Assembly: GCF_963666675.1 (NCBI RefSeq)
Contig: NZ_OY762929.1
Location: 5,552,001-5,616,000 of the forward strand
DNA: 64,000 bases
DNA from: an uncultured Desulfobacter sp.
GTDB taxonomy: Bacteria > Desulfobacterota > Desulfobacteria > Desulfobacterales > Desulfobacteraceae
Direction: 5' to 3'
The notes under the pieces are model-generated. The model saw only the letters and a program-made list of their open reading frames with translations. It ran no database searches and was not told the origin of the DNA. How positions within the stretch are numbered: position 1 is the first letter of the stretch; each line of letters begins with the position of its first letter. The position numbers were made by a program, and so were the translations under genes. Shown piece after piece: positions 15,716-23,304 of this stretch.

Positions 15716-16621
15716 ATGATTTCCTGTTACGAAGGACTTCCCGGTGCCGGTAAAACCTATGATGCCATGCGCAAACTCCTGGACAACCTTGCCCAGGGCA
15801 GACGCATTCTAACGAACATCTCCGGCCCGGATCAGGAAGAAAAACAGGAAATCATCAAACACTTTCTCAATCTTGAAGACAGCCAGCTTAAAGAACGCCT
15901 TGTTGCCCTCCCAAATCACCAGATTACCGAATTCTGGGACCACACCAGCCCGGGCGATCTGGTCATTATTGACGAAGCCCAAAATTTCTTTAATTCCCGG
16001 GACTGGCAAACCAAAACAAACCGGGCATTCGGCAAATGGGCCAGTGAACACCGTCATATGGGCGTTGACCTTATTCTGATCACCCAAAACGTTGAACGTA
16101 TTGAAAGCTCTGTCAGGTCCTTGATTGAATTCACCTACCGTTACAAAAAGCTGAACATGTTCGGCAACCTGATCAAGAAAAAATATGTCCGTTTTTGCTA
16201 TTATGGCCCGACGCTTGATCAAATCGGCCAAAAGACCTGTTCCTATGATCCCAAAATATTCAAGTGCTACAAAAGCTATTTCAAGGATGGCACCAAAGAG
16301 ATTGGTATCGAAAAACCGGCCAATATCCTGAAGCATCCCATATTCTATGCGATCCCCTTTGTCCTGGGCCTGTTCATCTATTTTTTAAGTCAGTCAAGCC
16401 TGTTAAGCGGTGACCTTTTCGGCACCCAGGCGATTTCCGATTCCATTGAAGAAAGAAGACAACACGCTTTAAACCAAGGCTCTCCGCCTGACACCCCGGA
16501 TCAGGAACCAGGCTATTCCGGCCAGGCAGACCCTTTAACCGACTACCTATTGGTGGGCGTGATTAACTCGAAAAAGATTTTTAAATCAAAAATTGACGGA
16601 TCTATTTTGGTGACCCAATGA
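15716..16621 (+). CDS. zot: Zot / pI-like phage assembly ATPase
   Basis: 301 residues. Walker A is GLPGAGKT (residues 7-14), and Walker B is LVIIDEAQNFF at about 82-92. HRHMGVDLILITQN follows, typical of the Zot domain. One membrane segment (FYAIPFVLGLFIYFLSQ) lies near residue 212-228 with a short periplasmic tail. pI drives extrusion of the filament through the inner membrane and contacts the secretin. The two-base gap after the pVI-like gene and the overlap with the secretin gene show an operon. It is the clearest inovirus marker in the window. Confidence 0.9.
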   Translation: MISCYEGLPGAGKTYDAMRKLLDNLAQGRRILTNISGPDQEEKQEIIKHFLNLEDSQLKERLVALPNHQITEFWDHTSPGDLVIIDEAQNFFNSRDWQTKTNRAFGKWASEHRHMGVDLILITQNVERIESSVRSLIEFTYRYKKLNMFGNLIKKKYVRFCYYGPTLDQIGQKTCSYDPKIFKCYKSYFKDGTKEIGIEKPANILKHPIFYAIPFVLGLFIYFLSQSSLLSGDLFGTQAISDSIEERRQHALNQGSPPDTPDQEPGYSGQADPLTDYLLVGVINSKKIFKSKIDGSILVTQ

Positions 16622-17979
16622 AATATTTTTATCTGATAACGATACTATTTTTCTGTGCCGGCTGTGCGCAACCTTCCTTTAAAGTGCCGGTGTATAATGA
16701 ACACAAACCCTTTGATCTTCATCGCAGCAAATCAACGGTGAAAGAGGTTGTGGTCAAGGATTTCATTAAGTTTGATGATGACCTTGATAAAATCCCCGAT
16801 GATATACAGGTATCAATCAATTTAACCGCGCCGGTTCCCCTGTGTGATTTTTTCCAGATCCTTATTGATCAGGGCATAAACATTGTGGCCGATATCGGGT
16901 GTTACATTGAACAACCCACGGAAACCAAGGATGCCACCAACCTTGCCACCGAGAAAAAAGAAACGCCCAGGCTCCAAACCGTTTCCATGCCCGCGTACCA
17001 CGGCACCCTGAAAACCCTGCTTCAATCCCTGCAAATCAGCCATGGCCTATTTTTCAAATACAAACAGGGCGTGTTGATCATCCGCAAAACATCCCCGGCC
17101 TATGTGAAGGTACTTATGCCCGGCACCCAGGAAAACCTGATTAAATTATTAAACTCGTTCGGGGTCCAGGACTCCTTTTATGATGAACTCTCCTCCCGGA
17201 TCGTTTTTAACACCGATTATTATACCTATCTGACCATTTACGATTATTTCAAAAACAATCCGTATCTTACCCTGGTCGTTTTCGACATCATGATCCTTGA
17301 AGCCCAGGACAGCCATACCTATAAGCATGGTATTGATTGGTCACAATTGGCGGCCAGCTTAACAGACCTGTATGAAGATCCGCTTAAATTTTCCGTCACC
17401 GGCTCGAATGACGGCTTCTCCCTGAACCTTGGCGGCGGTCACCTCTCCCTTCAATCGGTTGTTGAATCCCTGGACGAATTAAAGGATTTTACCGTGCTTC
17501 AGTCCGCCCGGATCTCAGTCATGAACGGCTCCACCGCTGAGCTTGATGTGTCGGAAAAAATCCCCTACGTCAAAGAAATTACCGTGTCATCCATTGACGG
17601 AGCCACAGATACCGTTGCCCAGGGCTATGAATTCGATACCGTTTCTTCCGGCCTGATCTTAAAACTCAAACCCTCGGTGTCCGGGAACATCATCTCCACC
17701 CAGTTTACCGGAAACATCCAAAGCCTGATTGAATTTCTTGAGGTGGGAACCGAGCCGAACCTTGTCAGGCAACCCCAAATATCCATTCGCAAAATTGATA
17801 ATCAAATCGTGTTCAGGGCTGGTGAAACAACTCTGATCGGCGGTCTGAAATATAACAAAGGAAGCGTATCAAGGTCGTCTTTAAGTTGGTTAAGGATGGG
17901 TCTTGATAATCAGGAAACCACGCAGTTTTCGGTTTCCATATTAATCAACAGTGAGGTGATACGCTATGTATTTTCTTAA
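16618..17979 (+). CDS. Secretin (pIV-like) lipoprotein
   Basis: 453 residues. The N terminus is a lipoprotein signal (LFFCAGC lipobox with Cys 16). An N-domain region follows, then a C-terminal secretin domain with VLQSARISVMNGSTAELDV, IPYVKEI, LVRQPQISI and GETTLIGGL. pIV secretins form the outer-membrane pore through which filamentous phages leave. Its start overlaps the Zot stop by four bases and its end overlaps the first coat gene by 14 bases. Many inoviruses borrow a host secretin; this one carries its own. Confidence 0.85.
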   Translation: MKYFYLITILFFCAGCAQPSFKVPVYNEHKPFDLHRSKSTVKEVVVKDFIKFDDDLDKIPDDIQVSINLTAPVPLCDFFQILIDQGINIVADIGCYIEQPTETKDATNLATEKKETPRLQTVSMPAYHGTLKTLLQSLQISHGLFFKYKQGVLIIRKTSPAYVKVLMPGTQENLIKLLNSFGVQDSFYDELSSRIVFNTDYYTYLTIYDYFKNNPYLTLVVFDIMILEAQDSHTYKHGIDWSQLAASLTDLYEDPLKFSVTGSNDGFSLNLGGGHLSLQSVVESLDELKDFTVLQSARISVMNGSTAELDVSEKIPYVKEITVSSIDGATDTVAQGYEFDTVSSGLILKLKPSVSGNIISTQFTGNIQSLIEFLEVGTEPNLVRQPQISIRKIDNQIVFRAGETTLIGGLKYNKGSVSRSSLSWLRMGLDNQETTQFSVSILINSEVIRYVFS

Positions 17980-18175
17980 GCGAATCCTCAGCGTTGTGTC
18001 ATTGATCCTCTTCGGGATCACTGGTCTTGCTTTGGCAACAACCGAATATACCCCTTTGATTTCATCAGATATGTTTGATGGTGTCAGAACCGACGTCAAT
18101 ACCGCTGCAGCGGGCATTATCACCATTCTGATAATCGTTGTGGGGCTGGGGTTGCTTGTTAAAGTCTTTCGTTAA
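17966..18175 (+). CDS. pVIII-like coat protein, first copy in tandem
   Basis: 69 residues. The signal peptide ends in ALA at about residue 24. The mature part is about 45 residues: an acidic, amphipathic start (TTEYTPLISSDMFDG), one membrane helix (IITILIIVVGLGLLV) and a basic end (KVFR). This is the layout of the filamentous-phage major coat protein. The gene overlaps the secretin end by 14 bases. The product is identical in element 2. Confidence 0.75.
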   Translation: MYFLKRILSVVSLILFGITGLALATTEYTPLISSDMFDGVRTDVNTAAAGIITILIIVVGLGLLVKVFR

Positions 18176-18199
18176 TTTTTTTTAAAAAGGAGTTTTATC

Positions 18200-18427
18200 A
18201 TGAAGAATCTTATCACCCGTTCCCAGATGTTCACCGCAGCTATCTTTTCTGCATTTTTCGGCATGTTCGGCCTGTCCTTTGCCACCCCGAGTGTTGCAGA
18301 CCTTTGGACCGCGTTTGACATCTCAACCATCAACGGTCAGGTGCTCACCGTCCTGACCACGTTTGTCACCATTAACCTGGCCTTCCTCGCCTACAAGTAC
18401 ATCCGGCGTACCATGAGCAGAGGTTAA
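18200..18427 (+). CDS. pVIII-like coat protein, second copy in tandem
   Basis: 75 residues with the same plan as its neighbour: a signal peptide ending SFA, a mature part of about 47 residues, one helix (VLTVLTTFVTINLAFLAY) and a basic end (KYIRRTMSRG). AAAAGGAG precedes the ATG. The strong ribosome binding site and a downstream hairpin suggest high expression, so this may be the major coat protein and the first one a minor coat protein, or both may form the shell. Identical in element 2. Confidence 0.75.
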   Translation: MKNLITRSQMFTAAIFSAFFGMFGLSFATPSVADLWTAFDISTINGQVLTVLTTFVTINLAFLAYKYIRRTMSRG

Positions 18428-18438
18428 TTTTTTTTCAA

Positions 18439-18465
18439 GGGGATGGGGGCTTTGTTCCCCTCCCC
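18439..18465 (+). terminator. Hairpin after the coat genes, element 1
   Basis: GGGGA(T)GGGG (18439-18448) pairs with CCCCTCCCC (18457-18465) around a 7-8 base loop. In element 2 the sequence is different but forms a perfect 9-bp stem at the same place. No T-run follows, so it may act as a partial terminator or an mRNA 3' stabiliser, as after gene VIII in Ff phages. Confidence 0.5.
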
Positions 18466-18482
18466 TGCCCTAAAGGAGCGTT

Positions 18483-18815
18483 ATGGAAACCGACTTAATC
18501 AGTTTAATGTTCACACAGTTCAAAGCGAATCTTGCAAGCTTTATCGCAAACGATATTTCTGTGGTCCTTCTTGCCATGCTCTCCTTGCTGTTCATTGTCT
18601 TCGCGTTTGTAAAAATCCAGGAGATGTTCAATATCGGCATGACCCAGGGGGAAATAGGTGCCAAAAAAGCGTTTAGCCGCTGGCAGATGAGCAAAGGCAC
18701 CTGGCGTGAACCTCTGATGAAAGAAGAGTATCAAAGAAGCCTACAAGATGTCAGAGGCGAACAATATGCCAAGATTTTTGATGAAATTTACGAAGAAAGA
18801 ATGAAAGACAGGTGA
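18483..18815 (+). CDS. Membrane protein of the morphogenesis operon, unknown
   Basis: 110 residues. One membrane helix (ISVVLLAMLSLLFIVFAFV) at about residues 25-43 is followed by a charged cytoplasmic-looking tail (MKEEYQRSLQDVRGEQYAKI). TAAAGGAG precedes the ATG. It lies directly after the coat genes and is conserved without change in element 2. No homologue is recognised; a minor coat or assembly role is plausible from position. Confidence 0.65.
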   Translation: METDLISLMFTQFKANLASFIANDISVVLLAMLSLLFIVFAFVKIQEMFNIGMTQGEIGAKKAFSRWQMSKGTWREPLMKEEYQRSLQDVRGEQYAKIFDEIYEERMKDR

Positions 18816-18821
18816 TAAACA

Positions 18822-19283
18822 ATGATAGATTTAGAAGCGTTTGGAAATGGTTTTGGCCTTGTTGTGATTTCGTTGCTCCTGGGCATCATTATCCGGGCCA
18901 TCGTATCCGCCCTTCGGATTGGATCATCCCGTTTCAATTCAATCGGCGTCTTATTTCTTTTAATACTGCTTTCAAATACCCAATCTTATGCAGCTGTCAC
19001 CAAGACCGGCCAGGTGGATCTTTACCGGGTGGATCAGGCAACCGCGTTCTTTGTTGTCGATGACTACCTTTTTAATACATCCGATTTTTCTCAAATTAAT
19101 ATTTTGACCCAAGCGTATTACCAACGAACATCAATCTCGGTGACGGATCTTGATTCTGATCCGGGTCAAGTCGACTATATTGAAATTACCGACACCTCGG
19201 ATCTGACCTCAAAAAGCATCTCGTTAATCATCGGTGCCCTTTCATGTAATGCCCTGGCCCTGGGCTTATCCTTGAGGCTTTAA
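18822..19283 (+). CDS. Membrane/secreted protein of the morphogenesis operon, unknown
   Basis: 153 residues. An N-terminal membrane helix (FGLVVISLLLGIIIRAIVSA) is followed by a second hydrophobic stretch ending in a signal-peptidase-like site (LLSNTQSYAAV). A beta-rich domain of about 70 residues and a C-terminal hydrophobic helix (SLIIGALSCNALALGLSL) complete it. It starts six bases after the previous stop. The domain order is unusual and could represent two fused membrane modules. Function unknown; present in both elements. Confidence 0.65.
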   Translation: MIDLEAFGNGFGLVVISLLLGIIIRAIVSALRIGSSRFNSIGVLFLLILLSNTQSYAAVTKTGQVDLYRVDQATAFFVVDDYLFNTSDFSQINILTQAYYQRTSISVTDLDSDPGQVDYIEITDTSDLTSKSISLIIGALSCNALALGLSLRL

Positions 19284-19284
19284 A

Positions 19285-19431
19285 ATGATCACTTTACCCG
19301 AAGGCTTTGACCTGGCCCTTTTTATCAGTGACATCGTCACCTATGTCGGTTTGCCCATTGTGACGATTGCCTTTTCTTTTTGTGTTTTTAGGCTGATTTC
19401 ATACACCTTAAGTTTGGGATCATCAAAATGA
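19285..19431 (+). CDS. 48-residue membrane microprotein
   Basis: ATG at 19285, one base after the previous stop, to TGA at 19429-19431, which overlaps the start of the TraX-like gene (ATGA). The product starts MITLPEGFDLALFISDIVTY, has one membrane helix (YVGLPIVTIAFSFCVFRLI) and ends SLGSSK. It is in an unbroken chain of coupled genes and is conserved in element 2 (43747-43893). It could be a pVII/pIX-like tip protein; this is inference from size and position. Confidence 0.6.
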   Translation: MITLPEGFDLALFISDIVTYVGLPIVTIAFSFCVFRLISYTLSLGSSK

Positions 19432-20048
19432 TTAAACTGATTGCATTCATCACAATGGTGATTGACCATTCGGCTATCTTCTTTTTCCCGGAACATGAAT
19501 TTATCATGCGATCCCTGGGCGTGCTGTCTTTCCCTCTGTTTGCTTATTTCATTACCCAGGGCCTGAAATATACCAAGGATCTCCAGCTTTATATCATCTC
19601 CCTGGTGATTTGCGCCGGTGTTACCCAGCCACTGTTTAATATTTTGTTCCCAGACCTGCATAGACTCAATGATTTATATACCCTGCTTTTTGGCCTGATC
19701 ATCCTTGTCTTATATGAGCGGTACGGCTATCAGGCGTTTTATCTGACTCTGCTTCTTGTCCTGACCAACGTGGTATCAATCTATATTTTCATAGTCTTTG
19801 CCATCTATTTTTTGCATCATCGGCCGGTGTACCTCCTGGGCGCGATGACAGCCTTTTACCTCCTGGTCTATTATCTGTCAGGAGCCGCTTATGTTCTGTT
19901 TGGTCCGGCTGCTGTGTTCCTCATGTACTCCAGGGCCACCATACCTTTGCCAAGGATGATCCAAAAATACTTTTATTATGTGGCTTACCCGGGACATTTT
20001 CTAATAATCATCCTGATCAATTCAATTAGATGCCCGGCAACCACTTAA
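19428..20048 (+). CDS. TraX-like polytopic membrane acyltransferase
   Basis: 206 residues with about seven membrane helices. The start (KLIAFITMVIDHSAIFFF), then RSLGVLSFPLFAYFITQG and the last helices (YYVAYPGHFLIIILI) match the TraX family: a DH motif in helix 1, GxxxFPLFA in helix 2 and a YxxYPxH motif near the end. In F plasmid TraX N-acetylates pilin. It is the last membrane gene of the coupled phage operon, so it may acylate the phage coat or a host pilin. The family assignment is strong; the substrate is inferred. Confidence 0.75.
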   Translation: MIKLIAFITMVIDHSAIFFFPEHEFIMRSLGVLSFPLFAYFITQGLKYTKDLQLYIISLVICAGVTQPLFNILFPDLHRLNDLYTLLFGLIILVLYERYGYQAFYLTLLLVLTNVVSIYIFIVFAIYFLHHRPVYLLGAMTAFYLLVYYLSGAAYVLFGPAAVFLMYSRATIPLPRMIQKYFYYVAYPGHFLIIILINSIRCPATT

Positions 20049-20054
20049 TAACGA

Positions 20055-20237
20055 ATGAATAAAATGAACCCACGAGAATTGAAAAACCACCTTTACCGGC
20101 TGGTAAAAAAAAACGGCAAAAGCAGCATAACGGAATTTGAGCATGAATACATGGCAGGCAAAATTGATTACAACACCTATTTGCATTGTTGTTATTCGGA
20201 TTATGCCAAAGGCCGTTTGTCAAAAAAGAGAAAATAA
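20055..20237 (+). CDS. Small basic protein, unknown
   Basis: 60 residues, rich in lysine and arginine (LYRLVKKNGKSS and a C-terminal RLSKKRK). The ATG follows the TraX-like stop by six bases; a second ATG three codons on is possible. It is conserved in element 2 with one change. The boundary of homology between the two elements lies just after its stop, so it is the last gene of the shared core. Confidence 0.55.
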   Translation: MNKMNPRELKNHLYRLVKKNGKSSITEFEHEYMAGKIDYNTYLHCCYSDYAKGRLSKKRK

Positions 20238-20257
20238 TTAATAGAACGATATCGTTA

Positions 20258-20530
20258 ATGACAGAACCCGAACTCGAAATACTTGCAACAATGATAGCGG
20301 AACGGATGGTTACCCCCCGGTGGATGAAACTATCTGCTGCTATAAAGTATTCCGGATATGGCCGGGTTAAGCTTATTGAACTTGCCGAACGAAAAGATAT
20401 TATCGGTTATCAAGACCCTGATTCTTCCCGGGGAGACTGGATCTTTGATAAAGAATCCATAGACGATTATCGCCTTTCACACTTTTATGCGCAAAAAAAC
20501 AAAGTCTTGTCGATCCTTTCGACTCTTTAG
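20258..20530 (+). CDS. Excisionase-like DNA-binding protein
   Basis: 90 residues from the ATG at 20258; the frame is open further upstream but overlaps the preceding gene. TPRWMKLSAAIKYSGYGRVK, then LIELAERKDIIGYQ and GDWIFDKESIDDY is the MerR/Xis-type pattern used by recombination directionality factors. It ends 11 bases before the integrase gene. It is unrelated to the protein at the same position in element 2. Confidence 0.6.
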   Translation: MTEPELEILATMIAERMVTPRWMKLSAAIKYSGYGRVKLIELAERKDIIGYQDPDSSRGDWIFDKESIDDYRLSHFYAQKNKVLSILSTL

Positions 20531-20541
20531 GTCATTTCCCC

Positions 20542-21504
20542 ATGAGATTGTTTCAACATCGTGAAATATGGTATGTCGAATTTCCAGGCGGGAAACGGCG
20601 AAGCTTGAAAACTAAAGATGCCCGGAAGGCGAAAGGTCTTTATCGGGATATTGAGCGAGAATATCTTCGCGGTAATTTCATCAAACTTGAACAACAAACT
20701 AACGCAAAATTGTCTAATCTTAAAGAAAAATACATTACGAGTCCGGATCGTGCAGATTTATCTGATAAATCGCTAACAGCAGATGAATTGGCAATCAGAT
20801 CTTTAATTGATGTCGTCGGGGATATCCATGTTGATCATGTTACGGCGGATATTCTCACAAAATTCAAAAAAGCATGCAAGGTTAGAGGATTTAAACCGGT
20901 ATCGACAAATACACACTTACGCCGTATCAGGGCAGCGCTAAATTTTGCAATTGATAATGGACTCCGGACTGATCCTTTGCCTAAAATTAAGCTTTTGAAA
21001 ACCGGAACTGCTTTACCCCGAATCATTGAAACTACAGATTTGGAAAAAATATTGTCCGTGGCTATGGACACGAAATCAGAGATGTACCGGATAATCCAAT
21101 TTGCCCTTTTTACCGGTACTCGCCGACAAGAAATAATCACAGCTAAATACGAGCATATCCATGATGGAAGTATTATTATATATGGAAAGGGCAACAAAGA
21201 GAGATTGATCCCTCTGGTTGATCAAACCATTGATATCATCGGCCACCAAAAAACCGGTAAAATATTCACCTATGCCCACACATCCACGGTATCAAATTAT
21301 TATCGAGAGATCACCAGGGCTGCCGGAGTGCAATCCAGATTCCATGATCTACGCCACACAGCTGCAACCAGAATGCTGACTGTTGGCATCCCCCTGGAGG
21401 TGGTCCAAAAAATTTTAGGGCATAAAGAAATCAGGACAACCCAAATTTATTCCCAAGTGGTTCAGGATCGGTTAAAAAGCGAACTGGAAAAACTAAAATA
21501 TTGA
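20542..21504 (+). CDS. Tyrosine integrase of element 1
   Basis: 320 residues. The N-terminal arm and core-binding domains are followed by the catalytic domain: TGTRRQEI (first Arg), HDLRHTAATRM (His-x-x-Arg), LGHKEIRTTQIYSQV (His and nucleophile Tyr). It abuts attR, as usual for tRNA-targeting integrases, and differs strongly from the element 2 integrase, which matches the different tRNA target. It should integrate and, with the adjacent excisionase-like protein, excise the element. Confidence 0.9.
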   Translation: MRLFQHREIWYVEFPGGKRRSLKTKDARKAKGLYRDIEREYLRGNFIKLEQQTNAKLSNLKEKYITSPDRADLSDKSLTADELAIRSLIDVVGDIHVDHVTADILTKFKKACKVRGFKPVSTNTHLRRIRAALNFAIDNGLRTDPLPKIKLLKTGTALPRIIETTDLEKILSVAMDTKSEMYRIIQFALFTGTRRQEIITAKYEHIHDGSIIIYGKGNKERLIPLVDQTIDIIGHQKTGKIFTYAHTSTVSNYYREITRAAGVQSRFHDLRHTAATRMLTVGIPLEVVQKILGHKEIRTTQIYSQVVQDRLKSELEKLKY

Positions 21505-21522
21505 AAAACAAAATGGAAAAAG

Positions 21523-21542
21523 TCCGCTCCGAATCCGCCCCA
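21523..21542 (+). promoter_or_regulatory. Putative integrase arm-type sites, right
   Basis: TCCGCTCC (21523-21530) and TCCGCCCCA (21534-21542) are spaced 11 bp, mirroring the pair at 4205-4224 beyond the left att site. Confidence 0.5.
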
Positions 21543-21578
21543 TGCGTTGTAATACCTTGAAATAATTAGACACACTGA

Positions 21579-21635
21579 CTCACTCGTAATGAGAAAGCCC
21601 GCGGTTCGAATCCGCGCGCCGGCTCCAATAAAATC
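21579..21635 (+). repeat. attR of element 1 (57-bp direct repeat)
   Basis: An exact copy of 4065-4121. It holds only the 3' half of tRNA-Thr from the anticodon stem; the 5' half is absent, so this is an attachment scar and not a tRNA gene. Confidence 0.9.
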
Positions 21636-21661
21636 CTATTAATTCCCAAACAATACTGATT

Positions 21662-22084
21662 TCAATATGACGCGCCGTCACAGGGACCGATGCGTTTTCC
21701 GGAAAGCGTATTTGTTATCGTCATATTCATAGCCTTCATGACCATCACCATATTGCCTTTCATGGTGTCTCCGGCGTAGGTAATTTCTCCTGTGCCGTCC
21801 ATCTCTCCCCCCTGGCCGCCACAGGTGATTTCCCAAGAGACCGTATTGCCCCGGGTGCTTATATTTTTCACCGTACAGCTATTATTGGGATCCTTGTTCA
21901 CGGGTACCAGGTCTTGCTCAGTGATGCACTGGGTATGGGTAACGGATTGCCCGGGCATCCCGGGCATCTCCATTTTTGTAATGATTTCCCATGTGCCTGG
22001 ATTCATATTTGGACCCGCCCAAGTGATACCTGCGGATAACAGGATCACACCAACAATATCCATAACACGTTTTGTTCTTAGCAT
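21662..22084 (-). CDS. DUF3617-type secreted protein
   Basis: 140 residues. A signal peptide (MDIVGVILLSAGITWA) is followed by NMNPGTWEIITKMEMPGMPG, the typical DUF3617 opening, and Cys residues near CITEQDLVP and ITCGGQGG. The family is periplasmic and of unknown function. It is the first chromosomal gene right of element 1. Confidence 0.75.
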   Translation of the reverse strand: MLRTKRVMDIVGVILLSAGITWAGPNMNPGTWEIITKMEMPGMPGQSVTHTQCITEQDLVPVNKDPNNSCTVKNISTRGNTVSWEITCGGQGGEMDGTGEITYAGDTMKGNMVMVMKAMNMTITNTLSGKRIGPCDGASY

Positions 22085-22357
22085 CCTCGGCTCCTTTCAA
22101 CGCTTAAATCTTAATTGTTTTTCATACCTGCCCCCAATTTGAGGGATCAATGGGCAATGGACTTTAAATAAAACAATTTTCTTGCTTGAAAATGAAAAGG
22201 ATGACAGGCATTTGCGCTCTGATTTAGGATCGCCTGTCCATAATTTATGACATTATAAAAAATAGTGGCTGATTTTCCAACCGGAAACCATCGAAGGAAT
22301 TTTTCAACGCGGCTTTTTTCCGTTAAACGCGTTCAGGCACAAGGCCCATGACCAAAT

Positions 22358-22395
22358 GATAAAACCCCAGGGAAAATTTCCCCTGGGGTTTTATC
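22358..22395. terminator. Bidirectional terminator after pstB
   Basis: A perfect 15-bp stem: GATAAAACCCCAGGG (22358-22372) and its complement at 22381-22395 around an 8-base loop. The outer A/T ends supply T-runs in both directions. It closes the leftward pst operon and shows that phoU does not follow pstB. Confidence 0.8.
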
Positions 22396-22421
22396 ATCTA
22401 AATATACACAAAAAGCGGGAA

Positions 22422-23249
22422 TCAGGAGAATTCGCCGTGCAGGTACTCTTTGGTCAGGTCTTGCTGGGGATTTTCAAACAATTCTTTGGTGGGGCCCATT
22501 TCAACAAGGTAGCCGGTACGGCCGCCCTTGGAGATGTCCACGGAAAAAAAGGCGGTCTGGTCAGCCACACGGACGGCCTGTTGCATATTGTGGGTTACGA
22601 TGGCAACGGTGAACTGCTCTTTTAAGTCCACCATCAGCTCTTCAATCTGGCGGGTGGCAATGGGGTCCAGTGCCGAGCAGGGTTCGTCCATGAGAAGCAC
22701 CCGGGGCTCCGTGGCAATGGCCCTTGCAATGCACAAACGCTGCTGCTGGCCGCCGGAAAGGGAGAGACCGTTATTCTTAAGCTTGTCCTTAACCTCTTTC
22801 CACAGGGCCGCGCCCCGAAGTGCCTTTTCCACCTTTTCGTGCATGTTTCCTTTATACCGGTTCAAGCGCAGACCAAAGGCCACATTGTCAAAGATGGACA
22901 TTGAAAACGGGTTGGGCTGCTGGAACACCATGCCGATATTCCGGCGAACCGACACAGGGTCGATATTACTGTCATAGATGTTGATGCCGTGAAAATGGAC
23001 ATCACCAATAAACCGGAAACCCCGGATCAGGTCATTCATGCGGTTAATACTTTTAAGCACCGTACTCTTACCGCAGCCGGAAGGTCCGATAAAGCCGGTG
23101 ATCTGATTTCTTTTGATGGGCACATGACTGTCCCGGACGGCCAGAAAATCACTGTAAAAAATCTGCTCGGCTTTGCAATCCAGTGCCACATCCGCAGGCA
23201 GGTCATTTTCATAGGCTTCGTTTGCATCAACTTCTTTTAATGCTTCCAT
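22422..23249 (-). CDS. pstB: Phosphate ABC transporter ATP-binding protein
   Basis: 275 residues. Walker A is GPSGCGKST, the ABC signature LSGGQQQRL, and Walker B VLLMDEPCSALDP. Other regions (RNIGMVFQQPNPF) are typical PstB. It powers phosphate import through PstCA. It is the last gene of pstSCAB, followed by a terminator instead of phoU. The N terminus carries an extra stretch of about 30 residues before the usual start. Confidence 0.95.
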   Translation of the reverse strand: MEALKEVDANEAYENDLPADVALDCKAEQIFYSDFLAVRDSHVPIKRNQITGFIGPSGCGKSTVLKSINRMNDLIRGFRFIGDVHFHGINIYDSNIDPVSVRRNIGMVFQQPNPFSMSIFDNVAFGLRLNRYKGNMHEKVEKALRGAALWKEVKDKLKNNGLSLSGGQQQRLCIARAIATEPRVLLMDEPCSALDPIATRQIEELMVDLKEQFTVAIVTHNMQQAVRVADQTAFFSVDISKGGRTGYLVEMGPTKELFENPQQDLTKEYLHGEFS

Positions 23250-23304
23250 GAGCGTTTATACTCCTTTTATAAGAGGTCTGTGTAACCAACACAGATCTTG
23301 AAAA

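Larger units (their letters stand above)
9102..20240 (+). repeat. Shared inovirus core, copy 1
   Basis: Gene for gene this segment matches about 33261-44702 in the same orientation. Identity is highest from rep to the secretin, and several proteins are identical. The exceptions are the repressor region (about 9900-10440), an ASCH gene present only in element 2, and the spacer after the coat genes. Confidence 0.85.
4065..21635 (+). mobile_element. Element 1: inovirus-like prophage integrated in tRNA-Thr
   Basis: The boundaries are 57-bp identical repeats (4065-4121 and 21579-21635) holding the 3' part of tRNA-Thr; one unit is 17,514 bp. The tyrosine integrase gene (20542-21504) abuts the right repeat. 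The contents in order are cargo (4.4-9.04 kb), conserved non-coding region, repressor, early/replication genes, filamentous-phage morphogenesis genes, TraX-like gene, excisionase-like gene and integrase. No further copy of the tRNA 3' end is visible near 9.1 kb, so the cargo appears to lie inside the integrating unit rather than being an older neighbour. The Zot, secretin and pVIII-like genes are the inovirus hallmarks. Confidence 0.85.

Noticed and set aside
15716..16621. Zot as a true toxin
   Set aside because: The domain is the phage assembly ATPase; the toxin name comes from CTX phage. Nothing here supports a toxin role.
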